A stretch of DNA of 64,000 nt from Winogradskyella immobilis. GTDB taxonomy: Bacteria; Bacteroidota; Bacteroidia; Flavobacteriales; Flavobacteriaceae. Shown piece after piece: positions 1 to 8,683 of this stretch; the first letter of the stretch is position 1; each line of letters begins with the position of its first letter. The position numbers and the translations under genes are program-made. The stretch is taken from NCBI RefSeq assembly GCF_021887715.1, contig NZ_JAIQXX010000007.1, forward strand, positions 96,942 through 160,941, given 5' to 3'. Under the pieces are notes generated by a model. It was not told where the DNA came from. It was given only the letters and a program-made list of their open reading frames with translations, and did no database searches.

Positions 1-299
1 TCTAGTGAAAAGGTGTATTGATTTAATGTAATTATAGGAATCTTAAAAAAATCGGGGATTTCTTTTACACTCTTTTTTACACCTTCTTTAATAATTAAAT
101 AACTTGTAAATCCATTATATAGATTTATAAAAAATGCTTTTTTCTTGAGATCGTTATCTAGAAGATTTAAATCCATAGCTTTAAAAGCATTTATATATGT
201 TTCAAATTGATCTACAATAACTACATCACCTTGAAGATAATTGTTTTTTGCAATTTTAAGTTGTTTGGAAAAATTTTGAGATAATAAAAACACGTCCAT
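1..299 (-). CDS. DUF547 domain protein (partial, C-terminus outside window)
   Basis: An open frame reads from an ATG at 299 to the left edge without a stop, so about 99 N-terminal residues are visible. A stretch around residues 55-75, LLDNDLKKKAFFINLYNG, resembles the DUF547 signature (KKAFWINLYNA-type). The catalytic or binding role of DUF547 is not well defined. The start lies 5 bp after the stop of the DUF3109 gene on the same strand, so the two are probably co-transcribed. The family call is by eye from one motif; the rest of the protein is outside the window. Confidence 0.6.
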   Translation of the reverse strand, partial: MDVFLLSQNFSKQLKIAKNNYLQGDVVIVDQFETYINAFKAMDLNLLDNDLKKKAFFINLYNGFTSYLIIKEGVKKSVKEIPDFFKIPIITLNQYTFSL

Positions 300-304
300 A
301 CTGA

Positions 305-880
305 CTATGTTTTGGTTTGCATTTTGTTTGCTACCTGCTCTAATTCGGCATACCAATCTTCTCCAAATTTTCTAATTAAAGCTTCTTTTACAAACTTATA
401 TATTGGCACTTGCAATTCTTTACCAAGCGCACAGGCATCATCACAAATTTCCCAATTGTCATAATTAACTGCAGAGAATTCTGAATAATCCTTAACACGA
501 ATTGGATATAAATGACACGATACGGGTTTTTTCCAATCTACCTCACCTTGGTTATAGGCTTCTTCTATACCACAAAGTGCTGTCTTTTTTTCATCAAAAA
601 TAACGTAAGCACAATCTGCACCACCAATTAATGGGGTTTCTATTTCGCCAAAAACTGTAGTAATTGAAGTGCCTTGTTTTTCTATTACTTCAATACCTTC
701 TTTACGCAAAAAAGGTTTCACTTTTGGATAAATCTCTTCTAATGTTTTAGCTTCATCTTCTGTTAAAGGCGCGCCAGCATCTCCATCGATACAACATGCA
801 CCTTTACAAGCCGATAAATTACAGACAAAATCTTTTTCAATAATATCTTCTGAGACTATGGTTTTTCCGAGTTGAAACAT
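305..880 (-). CDS. DUF3109 family protein
   Basis: 191 residues. A Cys-rich N-terminal motif (CNLSACKGACC, residues 20-30) and further cysteines in CHLYPIR and CDDACALG match DUF3109, a family with conserved cysteines suggesting metal or Fe-S binding, related to the YkgJ type. No signal peptide or membrane segment, so probably cytoplasmic. The frame begins with ATG just after an AT-rich 250-bp intergenic region and is followed closely by the DUF547 gene. Family assignment is confident; biochemical function is not known. Confidence 0.8.
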   Translation of the reverse strand: MFQLGKTIVSEDIIEKDFVCNLSACKGACCIDGDAGAPLTEDEAKTLEEIYPKVKPFLRKEGIEVIEKQGTSITTVFGEIETPLIGGADCAYVIFDEKKTALCGIEEAYNQGEVDWKKPVSCHLYPIRVKDYSEFSAVNYDNWEICDDACALGKELQVPIYKFVKEALIRKFGEDWYAELEQVANKMQTKT

Positions 881-1078
881 GCTTCAAAAATACTAAAGTT
901 TACACATATTTAGCGTGCACTCTTCTTAACTTTTTCTATTGCTTAAAAAATGATTCTAATTCACTCATAACTCGTTACTTTTCCTATTATATAACTCTGC
1001 TATATACTTCAAAAAAGTGCCTCTTATAAGCAAATTTTAATGCATTTTCAGCTTAACACAAAAAGTTAGAATAGTGCA

Positions 1079-1108
1079 TTGAATATCAGGATTTAAATTG
1101 CAACTTTG
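1079..1108 (+). promoter_or_regulatory. Bacteroidota-type promoter before marC
   Basis: TTG at 1079-1081, exactly 19 nt, then CAACTTTG at 1101-1108. This fits the Bacteroidota primary-sigma consensus (TTTG, N19, TAnnTTTG) with one mismatch in the -7 box. It lies 24 bp upstream of the marC ATG. Confidence 0.55.
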
Positions 1109-1132
1109 CGGCGAATTTTAAATCTATAAAAA

Positions 1133-1714
1133 ATGGAATTCAACATTAAAGAAATAGTCACTGCCTTTATGGTATTATTTGCCGTAATAGATATTATTGG
1201 AAATATTCCTATAATTATAGATCTACGCAAAAAAGTAGGTCATATACAAAGTGAAAAAGCATCAATAATAGCAGGTTCTATTATGATTTTATTTCTATTT
1301 GTAGGAGAACGCTTGTTAAGTTTTATAGGCGTAGATGTCAACTCGTTTGCAGTTGCTGGTGCTTTTATTTTATTCTTTATCGCTTTAGAAATGATTTTGG
1401 GTATTACCCTTTATAAACAAGAAGAAAGCAATGCCATAACTGCCTCTGTATTTCCGTTAGCGTTTCCACTTATTGCTGGCCCAGGTAGTTTAACTACATT
1501 ATTATCCTTACGTGCTGAGTTTAGAATTGAAAACATTATTATTGCCGTAATCGTTAATGTTTTAGTTATTTTTATTGTACTAAAGACTTCAGCACGTATA
1601 GAACGTTTTATAGGAAAAAACGGAATACAAATCATTAGAAAAGTTTTTGGCGTAATTTTGTTAGCTATAGCCGTAAAGTTATTTGCTCATAACATAAAGG
1701 CTTTATTCGTTTAA
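1133..1714 (+). CDS. MarC family integral membrane protein
   Basis: 193 residues, almost all hydrophobic, with about six predicted membrane segments. The N-terminal pattern (AFMVLFAVIDIIGNIPIII) and the central AFPLIAGPGSLTTLL motif are typical of MarC/UPF0056 proteins. These are inner-membrane proteins of uncertain substrate; the old link to multiple antibiotic resistance was not upheld in E. coli. A small membrane-protein gene follows 12 bp later and is probably in the same transcript. A promoter-like sequence lies just upstream. Confidence 0.88.
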   Translation: MEFNIKEIVTAFMVLFAVIDIIGNIPIIIDLRKKVGHIQSEKASIIAGSIMILFLFVGERLLSFIGVDVNSFAVAGAFILFFIALEMILGITLYKQEESNAITASVFPLAFPLIAGPGSLTTLLSLRAEFRIENIIIAVIVNVLVIFIVLKTSARIERFIGKNGIQIIRKVFGVILLAIAVKLFAHNIKALFV

Positions 1715-1726
1715 TTCTATATTATT

Positions 1727-1921
1727 ATGAAAGTATTTACACTTGTTTTTTCAATTATAGCAGTAGCGTTAATTATTTTTAATACAACAAAGCTAAATTT
1801 TGATGCCCTTTTAGATGGGGAAAGCTTTACTGCTATTGTTACAATTATTGCAGCTGCATGTGCTATAATTTTATTACAGATTCTTAGAATATCTAAAAAA
1901 ATAGAAAAATTGCAAAAATAA
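1727..1921 (+). CDS. Small two-helix membrane protein, unknown
   Basis: 64 residues with two hydrophobic segments (about 4-20 and 35-53) and a basic Lys-rich C-terminus (KKIEKLQK). It begins 12 bp after marC on the same strand, suggesting co-transcription. Similar tiny membrane proteins are common next to transport genes in flavobacteria, but no specific family is recognised. Open frame, ATG start and tight spacing support it being real. Confidence 0.6.
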   Translation: MKVFTLVFSIIAVALIIFNTTKLNFDALLDGESFTAIVTIIAAACAIILLQILRISKKIEKLQK

Positions 1922-1943
1922 GTATTGGCTTAAATTATAAGAT

Positions 1944-3551
1944 TTACTGTTTAAGCTCTGGGTTTTCTTTGCTTAGAAGAATAACTTCTTCAATCATTAT
2001 ATCGTCACTGTTAATGATTTCTTCAAATGCATTGTCATCATATAACTGACGTGCTAAAGTGGCTTTTATTAAGCGCTTAATCACATCATTATATGCCACA
2101 AATGTAATGTTAGTACGTTCTCTTCGATTTACAAATTCTTGAAAGCGCACAACGATATCATCACTAACTTCAAAATTATCTATAAAGTCGCGCTTAGTAA
2201 CATCTTTATATATGCTTCGGTCTTTATCTAATTCTTCAAACACAAAAAACCCAAAATGTCCAACGCGACGCATATAGTTAATGGTTTCATTATCGAAAGA
2301 TTTATCTAATGGCACAAATACATCTGGGATAATACCTCCGCCGCCATATACTATTTTACCTTCAGGAGTTTCAAATTTTAAAGAGTCTGCAACTTTTATT
2401 TTATCAGAGTTTGTAAACTCACCCGTTCTTAATCGCTTAAAATAATCGTTATAATACGAGCGATTGTTTCCGTTAGTATATGGTTTTTGAATAGAGCGTC
2501 CTGTAGGTGTGTAATATCTAGAAACCGTTAATCTAACAGCGCTTCCGTCTCCTAAGGCCATGTCTTGTTGAACCAAACCTTTACCGTAAGAGCGTCTTCC
2601 TAGTATAACTCCTTTATCATTGTCTTGTAATGCTCCAGCTACAACTTCACTTGCCGAAGCTGAATTTTCATTCATTAAAATGTATATATCTCCTTCTTCA
2701 AAATCTCCTCTTCTAGTAGCATAGGTTCTTTTCTCTATTCCTTTTTTGTCTTTTGTAAAAACAATCAACTTATCATCTTCTAAAAACTCATCTGCAATTT
2801 GTACTGCGATATGTAAAAATCCTCCTGGATTATCTCGAAGGTCTAGCACTAATTTTGTAGCTCCTTGATCTTGTAATTTATCTAAAGCTGTTTTAAATTC
2901 TTTATAGGTAGATTCAGCAAAACGATTAATTTTTATGTATCCTAAATTATCTGTGAGTAAATATCCGGCATCAACACTTTTAATAGGAATATCTCCACGC
3001 TTTATAACAAAGTCTATATATTCGTCAGTTTGTGGACGATACACTTTGAGTTTAACTTTAGTGTTTTTTGCGCCTTTTAATTTAGATACAATAGAATCGT
3101 TAGTCAGGTACTTTCCATAAATAGTATCTCCATCTGCCATAATAATACGATCGCCACTAATAATACCTGCACGAGCACTTGGGCCTCCTTCAGACGGACG
3201 TATTACCGCTATACTATCTTTATAAGGATAAAAATTAACACCTATCCCTACAAAATCTCCTTTCATGTTTTCGTTAACGCGTTGTAAATCTTTTTTCGGA
3301 ATATAAGTTGAATGTGGATCTAAATTATCTAAAATACCATTGACAGTAACATCTACAATACTATCGGTATTAATCTCATCTACATATTCATAATCGATAT
3401 AATCGATAAGTCGATTGAGCTTATCTTTTTTACTGTTTGTTGTAAACAAACGGTCTGATGTATCACTGAAATTTAATTTTCCACCAATATAAACACCTAT
3501 TGCAATAGCAACACCAATAATAAGCGGTATGTACTTTTTTGTGTTAGACAT
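1944..3551 (-). CDS. S41 family C-terminal processing peptidase
   Basis: 535 residues from the ATG at 3551. An upstream in-frame ATG at 3569 lies deeper in the preceding gene and is less likely; a purine-rich GAGGAGG precedes 3551. An N-terminal hydrophobic anchor (residues 6-24) places it in the periplasm. A PDZ domain (about 85-165, GIGVNFYP...GGPSARAGI) is followed by the S41 catalytic domain with Ser about 297 in ENSASASEVV and Lys about 322 in RRSYGKGLV, the Ser/Lys dyad of Ctp proteases. A C-terminal extension of about 150 residues is usual in Bacteroidota homologues. Its start overlaps the deaminase stop by 8 bp, so translation is probably coupled. Confidence 0.92.
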   Translation of the reverse strand: MSNTKKYIPLIIGVAIAIGVYIGGKLNFSDTSDRLFTTNSKKDKLNRLIDYIDYEYVDEINTDSIVDVTVNGILDNLDPHSTYIPKKDLQRVNENMKGDFVGIGVNFYPYKDSIAVIRPSEGGPSARAGIISGDRIIMADGDTIYGKYLTNDSIVSKLKGAKNTKVKLKVYRPQTDEYIDFVIKRGDIPIKSVDAGYLLTDNLGYIKINRFAESTYKEFKTALDKLQDQGATKLVLDLRDNPGGFLHIAVQIADEFLEDDKLIVFTKDKKGIEKRTYATRRGDFEEGDIYILMNENSASASEVVAGALQDNDKGVILGRRSYGKGLVQQDMALGDGSAVRLTVSRYYTPTGRSIQKPYTNGNNRSYYNDYFKRLRTGEFTNSDKIKVADSLKFETPEGKIVYGGGGIIPDVFVPLDKSFDNETINYMRRVGHFGFFVFEELDKDRSIYKDVTKRDFIDNFEVSDDIVVRFQEFVNRRERTNITFVAYNDVIKRLIKATLARQLYDDNAFEEIINSDDIMIEEVILLSKENPELKQ

Positions 3552-3981
3552 TAGCTTCCTCCTCTTCAATTAATTCTATTTGAACACCAGCTTTTTCTAG
3601 AAATCGCAATCCAGAATCATCTCTATAGCCTCTAGAATATACAACCCTAGTAATGCCTGACTGATGGATGAGTTTACTACACTCTTTGCATGGTGAAAGT
3701 GTTATATATAACGTTGCCCCTTTACATGATTGCGTTGAAGATGCCACTTTTAATATGGCATTGGCCTCTGCATGTAAGACATACCATTTTGTATAGCCTT
3801 CATCATCTTCGCAATAATTTTCAAAGCCTGTTGGTGTTCCATTATAACCATCAGATATAATCATACGGTCTTTTACAATTATTGCTCCAACTTGTTTACG
3901 TTTACAATGCGATAGTTTACCCCATTCTAATGCCATACGCAAATAAGCTTTATCGTAACGTAATTGTTTTTTTTGAGACAT
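3544..3981 (-). CDS. dCMP deaminase family zinc enzyme
   Basis: 145 residues. The zinc motif is complete: HAEANAI (His and catalytic Glu, around residue 70) and SPCKECS (two Cys ligands, around 98-103). GYNGTPTGFENYC is typical of the deoxycytidylate deaminase/ComEB branch. The expected reaction is deamination of dCMP to dUMP, feeding dTMP synthesis in the cytoplasm. It is upstream of, and overlaps by 8 bp, the S41 peptidase gene; this pairing looks like an operon rather than a functional link. Confidence 0.88.
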   Translation of the reverse strand: MSQKKQLRYDKAYLRMALEWGKLSHCKRKQVGAIIVKDRMIISDGYNGTPTGFENYCEDDEGYTKWYVLHAEANAILKVASSTQSCKGATLYITLSPCKECSKLIHQSGITRVVYSRGYRDDSGLRFLEKAGVQIELIEEEEANV

Positions 3982-4074
3982 TAATTTTATTGATTGTTAT
4001 TGTAATTAACGAATATAGGCGCTTACTATTTTATATACAACGCCTGTCAGTTAAAGTTTTACCAAACTTTAGGG

Positions 4075-4662
4075 TTAAAAAATATTGTTTTCTATGAGTA
4101 TAGGTATTACCAAACCTACAACTACAGACGAGAGTACCATTACCCAATCGCGTTGTGAGAATCTAAAAATAGTTTGAAATAAGAAGCCGAAAAATAAAAC
4201 TACAAATACAATGATAATTTGTGCAATTTCAATACCTAGAGCAAACTCTAATAATGACACTAGTTTGTTATCTGCTCCACCAAAAACCATGGTAAACTCA
4301 CGTGCAAAACCAAGGCCATGAACTAAACCGAAAAATAGTGCTGCAAATAAAAGTAAGCCTACTTTTTTATTTTTATCGTGTTTGCCTGCTGTAAACACAT
4401 TATATATCGCTGCTACTAATATGGTTATAGGTATTAAAAACTCAACCAATTTCCCATTAACTGAGACAACATCATAAGCCGCTAAAACTAAGGATAATGT
4501 ATGACCGATAGTAAATAAGGAAACTAATAGAAGTACACGTTTCCAATTTTTAAAAAGATAAGGCACAGCAAGTACCATTAAAAAAAGCACGTGATCGTAA
4601 CCATTAATATCTAAAACATGATTAATGCCATATTTGACATTAAACCAAAATTCATCCAACAT
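4075..4662 (-). CDS. HupE/UreJ family membrane protein
   Basis: 195 residues with about six membrane helices. Signature features are the N-terminal GYDHVLFLMVL (helix 1), FTIGHTLSL and GLVHGLGFA, whose histidines are characteristic of HupE/UreJ proteins implicated in nickel uptake. No hydrogenase or urease genes are in the window, so the substrate cannot be inferred from context. It is a stand-alone minus-strand gene flanked by about 90 bp and 160 bp of AT-rich DNA. Confidence 0.82.
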   Translation of the reverse strand: MLDEFWFNVKYGINHVLDINGYDHVLFLMVLAVPYLFKNWKRVLLLVSLFTIGHTLSLVLAAYDVVSVNGKLVEFLIPITILVAAIYNVFTAGKHDKNKKVGLLLFAALFFGLVHGLGFAREFTMVFGGADNKLVSLLEFALGIEIAQIIIVFVVLFFGFLFQTIFRFSQRDWVMVLSSVVVGLVIPILIENNIF

Positions 4663-4822
4663 AATTATTGTTATTTAGGGTTGAACCAAAGTTACAATTA
4701 TTAGATAATTATGAAAGTAAAAAATGTTTTTTAGATGTTTAAAAATGACATTTATATAAAAAAACCTCAACAGAACTAAACGGGCTTTATATTTATATTA
4801 AAAAAATATTAAGATTTGAGTA

Positions 4823-5257
4823 TTATTTAATTTTAGAGATTATTTGCCCTTCAAATTTTGTTTTAATTGTAGAGTCTTTTTTAGAGAATTCAACTGCAGA
4901 TAAAATCAAATTTTTTATAGATTCTTTATTATAATCTTTGTGAGTCTTAATAGGGATATGTCTAATATGTTTTCCTGTGCCTTGTAGTAATTTTTTTGGA
5001 TCGGGAAGTAAAACACCTTTATTGAATCCTAAATTGAGGTGATTGGTATAAATGGGAATCATACAAAAAGCATCTCCCATTTTTTCTGAAACAGAATATA
5101 CCGATGTCAATGCATGTGTATGATATAATAACTCGCAACTTTCAGGATATAAATCTAAGATAAAGTTTCGTAAACCTGAATAAACATCAATTAATTCTTG
5201 ATCCTTATATTTTAAATGATTCCAAAAATCGGGATGAATTTCTCTTGTAATTGCCAT
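4823..5257 (-). CDS. DUF1801 domain protein
   Basis: 144 residues, soluble, no signal peptide. The pattern of a short helical N-terminus, SCELLYHTH, GDAFCMIPIYTNHLNLGF and a C-terminal KTHKDYNKESIKNLI resembles the YdhG/DUF1801 fold. The biochemical role of this domain is unknown. Its ATG overlaps the stop of the upstream VOC gene by 1 bp, so the two are co-transcribed. A second DUF1801 gene sits at 33208, also near a VOC gene. Confidence 0.7.
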   Translation of the reverse strand: MAITREIHPDFWNHLKYKDQELIDVYSGLRNFILDLYPESCELLYHTHALTSVYSVSEKMGDAFCMIPIYTNHLNLGFNKGVLLPDPKKLLQGTGKHIRHIPIKTHKDYNKESIKNLILSAVEFSKKDSTIKTKFEGQIISKIK

Positions 5258-5637
5258 TATACTCTTTTATGATATTGGATTGCACAAAGTATATTTCCTT
5301 CAGTATCTAAAAACTTGACTAGCCAACCTACATGGGGAATTTCAGTTTTTGGCATTACAATTTCACCATTATTATTTTTAATTTTTAGTATTAACTCATC
5401 TATATTTTCAGTTTCAATAGAGCATTCAAACCCATTTATCTTTTCAGCTATTGGACTATATTTTCTGGATTGTAAAGCACCAATAAGTTGTGCATCATTA
5501 GTATCACTATCTTTTATTTGAAGAAAATCATCTGGTCCATAATTATTATAGTTCCATCCAAATAAATTAGAATAAAATGTTTTCGCTCTATCCATATCAT
5601 CAATATAAATAGCGAAGTGTACAGGTTTATGTTTCAT
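5257..5637 (-). CDS. VOC (glyoxalase/dioxygenase-fold) family protein
   Basis: 126 residues. The N-terminal HFAIYIDDMDRAKTFYSNLFGW pattern (shown as HFAIYIDDMDRAKTFY then the FGW turn) and the C-terminal GWLVKFLDTEGNILCAIQ match a single VOC module. These often act on small electrophiles or confer resistance by binding, but the substrate is not predictable here. It overlaps the DUF1801 gene by 1 bp. No strict glyoxalase I metal-ligand set is obvious, so glyoxalase I activity should not be assumed. Confidence 0.8.
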   Translation of the reverse strand: MKHKPVHFAIYIDDMDRAKTFYSNLFGWNYNNYGPDDFLQIKDSDTNDAQLIGALQSRKYSPIAEKINGFECSIETENIDELILKIKNNNGEIVMPKTEIPHVGWLVKFLDTEGNILCAIQYHKRV

Positions 5638-5729
5638 TGTTATTTAACTCTAGTTTTCTGTGATTAATCCTGTTATCAAACTCAATAATATACTTACTAT
5701 TACTAATATAGGGAATATGACCGTACCAT

Positions 5730-6845
5730 CTATATTTTCTTTATAGTATTTAGAAAAGGTTTTAGAGCATCCCAGTATTCTTTTGCATCTGTTCGTCCGT
5801 TCCATAAAGCTTTGGATCCGTGTTCTCCTGTTCCTTTGGGTGTAAAATGAACTTGATTTTCTTTAAGTACAATTCCTTTTAATAAATCAGATATAATAGA
5901 CGCTTCTACTCTTGCAGAAGACATAAACAACGGCTTATCTATTTTAGGAATAAGAACTGATAATGATGTTTTGTTTTCACGAAAGTGATCAAAAGCACTA
6001 AAAGCAATAGCCGCATTTACTTTCTCACTTTGTGAAGCGGCAAATATTCCTAAAGTAGCAGAACTAGAACTGCCCCAAATGGTAATTTGTTTATTGTACC
6101 TCTGGTATAAATAATCTATAGCTGCAGCTATTTCTTCTTCGGCAGCATAAACAATAAGCATAGAATTTCGATCTATAGGTGTTGCGGTTTTTTCAATAGT
6201 TTCATTTTTTGCCCCTTGAAAATCACCTCCTGTGGTCAAATCTACAGCTAAACAGTTAAAGCCTAGTTCATTTAGTTTAGGTGCTATATCTACATATTCA
6301 TATTTATTAAAATTGGATTGATGACAAAGTAATATAACAGAGCTATCTTTACCTACTTCATACAGTTCACCATAAACGGTTCTCTTATCGGTAACTTTAA
6401 AAGTTACTTTTTTTGAAGGATACTTTTTTGATAATTCTTTATCGGGGTTTGGTTTTGCATTTCTTCGTTCTCTTGACTCGTTAACAAGGTTGTCAAACAA
6501 CTCAATTTTTGTAATTTTTCTTTTATCGTTAAAATGCATAGCGGAAGTTCGTTCCCCCAAACCATTAAAATTATAATTAATTAACGTGTTAGTTGTGTTA
6601 GTCTCTTTTACTGTCAAAGAAGTAAGTGGTAATTGTGTAAACAATTGATTAAGTGCTAATGGTATTTGTTCTTTATTAGATACACCAGAAATCGTGAAGT
6701 CTGAACTCAAATAGGGCTTTAATTTATCACCACTTTTATCTTTAAAGCATTCTTTATAAATTTCTATGACCTCACTATAATCTTGAGCGTTTACACCCAT
6801 AGAAATTATGAATATAAATAATAGCGATATGTATTTAGTTCTCAT
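5730..6845 (-). CDS. Secreted alpha/beta hydrolase with N-terminal NTF2-like domain
   Basis: 371 residues with a Sec signal peptide ending at about residue 20 (GVNAQ). Residues 25-120 form an NTF2-like module (YKECFKDKSGDKLKPYLSS) shared with the adjacent frameshifted gene. Residues about 140-371 are an alpha/beta hydrolase: LLCHQSNFN near the oxyanion region and a nucleophile elbow WGSSSSATLG (a GxSxS variant), with a C-terminal His in GTGEHGSKAL. The expected location is the periplasm or surface; the substrate is unknown. It lies about 35 bp downstream of the frameshifted paralogue on the same strand. Confidence 0.75.
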   Translation of the reverse strand: MRTKYISLLFIFIISMGVNAQDYSEVIEIYKECFKDKSGDKLKPYLSSDFTISGVSNKEQIPLALNQLFTQLPLTSLTVKETNTTNTLINYNFNGLGERTSAMHFNDKRKITKIELFDNLVNESRERRNAKPNPDKELSKKYPSKKVTFKVTDKRTVYGELYEVGKDSSVILLCHQSNFNKYEYVDIAPKLNELGFNCLAVDLTTGGDFQGAKNETIEKTATPIDRNSMLIVYAAEEEIAAAIDYLYQRYNKQITIWGSSSSATLGIFAASQSEKVNAAIAFSAFDHFRENKTSLSVLIPKIDKPLFMSSARVEASIISDLLKGIVLKENQVHFTPKGTGEHGSKALWNGRTDAKEYWDALKPFLNTIKKI

Positions 6846-6879
6846 CGTTTTTCTCTTTATTTAAATTAATGAAAACTAT

Positions 6880-7310
6880 TTACTGTCCATTTCTTTTTGC
6901 TCTAGCTTCTTTCATAAGATTTTCAATAATCTCTATTTTAGTAATTTCGCCTTCATCATTAAATAGTATGCAGACTTTCGCTTACCAGCACCAACAATAT
7001 TATACGCTATAGTTACTTTTCCTGGTTTACTTTTTTTAACTTCCATAGAATTTAACTGTTTCGTAAATAATTGACTTAATACATTGTCAATACGATCTGG
7101 AGTTACGTGTTCTTTTGGTAAGAAAGGTGGGAATGCAATATCAGAACTTAAATAAGGTTTTAATTTATCACCACTTCTATCTTTAAAGCATTGTTTAAAC
7201 GCTTCAATTTGTTCTGTGTAATCTACTGTTTGTTTGTTTTTCTTTTGGGCATTCATTCCTAAAGCGCCTACTAAACATAATAGTAATAAGATTCGTTTTA
7301 AATTCTTCAT
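6880..7310 (-). pseudogene. NTF2-like exported protein, frameshifted near its 3' end
   Basis: A signal peptide (ending near GMNAQ) precedes a domain very similar to residues 25-120 of the neighbouring hydrolase (FKDRSGDKLKPYLSSD). The frame read from ATG 7310 ends early at 6933. Restoring one T in the T3 run at 6961-6963 rejoins a frame that continues FNDEGEITKIEIIENL and ends at 6880, matching FNDKRKITKIELFDNL of the paralogue. The intended product is therefore a single-domain protein of about 143 residues. A genuine 1-nt deletion and a homopolymer sequencing error cannot be told apart here. The truncated product would lack its last conserved strand. Confidence 0.75.
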
Positions 7311-7533
7311 TTGTTTAAATTTTAATTAATATTCTTTTGAATGAGAGATAAAAGTAATCGTGCATATAAAAGACTCTAAGTGTTTTATGACAAGCGGTCA
7401 CTAGCTCTGATGAGCGGTCTACTTTTTGGATATATCCTTTTATAATAGTTAATAACCGTTCGTCATAATTTACTTTTCCGAAAGAACAATGCCTTCTAAT
7501 TTCACGGATTAATTCAAAAAAACGAAATCGATT

Positions 7534-8682
7534 ATGCAACGAACTCTAATACTATGTATAGCAACCGTATTTATTTTATTATGTTTCTCTTGTACAGAAA
7601 CTGTTGAAGGTGATTGGACAGGAACCTTAAATGTTCAGGGCACAAAACTGCCTGTCAATTTTCATATTGTAACATCTGGAGATACGTATAAAACTACTAT
7701 GGATGTTCCTTCACAAGGAGCAAAAGATATTCAAGCCACAAATACTACGTTTCAAAATAATGAATTGACTATTACTGTAAAAAATATGCAAATGCAATAT
7801 AAAGGTGTTTTTGGAGGTGATGTCATTTCAGGAACGTTTACACAAAGAGGAAATAGTTTTCCTTTAGATTTTACTCGAATGACTAAAGATGTTATAAGTA
7901 AAACAAGACCTCAAGACCCTAAAGCACCTTATCCATATCTTTCCGAAGAAATAAAATTTACTAATAATAATGCCAATAACATTGAACTTGCAGGAACTTT
8001 AACCTTGCCTGAAAATGTTGAACAACCACCTGTAGTTATACTTATAAGTGGAGATGGTGGGCAAGATAGAGATGCAGCTATGTTTGGACATCGTCCATTT
8101 TTAGTATTGTCTGATTTTTTAACTAGAAATGGTATTGGTGTACTGCGAGTTGACGATAGAGGTGTTGGAGACAGTAAAGGCTCACAACGGGGTATTACTC
8201 TTAAAGAAATAGCTACAGATGTGGAAGCCGCATTTTCTTTTTTACAATCTAGAACAGACATCAACGATGAGCAAATAGGGGTATTGGGGCATAGTGATGG
8301 AGGCTATGTAGCTCAAATAGTAGCTTCAAGAAATGATAATATAGATTTCACTATTCTATTAGGTAGTCCCGGAGAACCTTTTGAAGGATCTAAAGTGCAT
8401 CCTAAAGAATATTTATCAAAAATAAAATGTCCTGTATTAGCTTTAAATGGAGATAAAGATGTGATTCGAAATGCAAAAACACATTTACCTGCTATTGAAA
8501 CTGTTTTGAAAGAAAGTGGCAATACAGATGTGACGGCAATGGAACTGGAAAATATCAATCACTTTTTTCAGACCACCACAGAGCGAGGCAGTATACGAGC
8601 TGTTTCTAGCATAGATGAAACCTATGCACCAAAGGTGCTCGATATTATTAAAAACTGGATTACTTCAAAAACAAAACAATAA
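7534..8682 (+). CDS. Alpha/beta hydrolase lipoprotein, short-lid paralogue
   Basis: 382 residues. The signal peptide ends in a lipobox (LLCFSC), so it is a predicted lipoprotein. Residues 25-115 form a beta-rich domain (GDWTGTLNVQG...GTFTQRG) also present in the next gene. The hydrolase domain has GHSDGG (Ser about 253), NGDKD (Asp about 306) and NHFF (His about 342), a plausible triad. Compared with the 3' neighbour it lacks about 95 residues between the nucleophile strand and the Asp strand, so the lid is nearly absent. It is divergent from the NTF2-like genes across a 223-bp gap that should hold both promoters. Confidence 0.82.
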   Translation: MQRTLILCIATVFILLCFSCTETVEGDWTGTLNVQGTKLPVNFHIVTSGDTYKTTMDVPSQGAKDIQATNTTFQNNELTITVKNMQMQYKGVFGGDVISGTFTQRGNSFPLDFTRMTKDVISKTRPQDPKAPYPYLSEEIKFTNNNANNIELAGTLTLPENVEQPPVVILISGDGGQDRDAAMFGHRPFLVLSDFLTRNGIGVLRVDDRGVGDSKGSQRGITLKEIATDVEAAFSFLQSRTDINDEQIGVLGHSDGGYVAQIVASRNDNIDFTILLGSPGEPFEGSKVHPKEYLSKIKCPVLALNGDKDVIRNAKTHLPAIETVLKESGNTDVTAMELENINHFFQTTTERGSIRAVSSIDETYAPKVLDIIKNWITSKTKQ

Positions 8683-8683
8683 A

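Noticed and set aside
7315..7539. 74-codon minus-strand frame between the NTF2-like and hydrolase genes
   Set aside because: It fills the divergent promoter region, overlaps the hydrolase start, and its product resembles no protein family.
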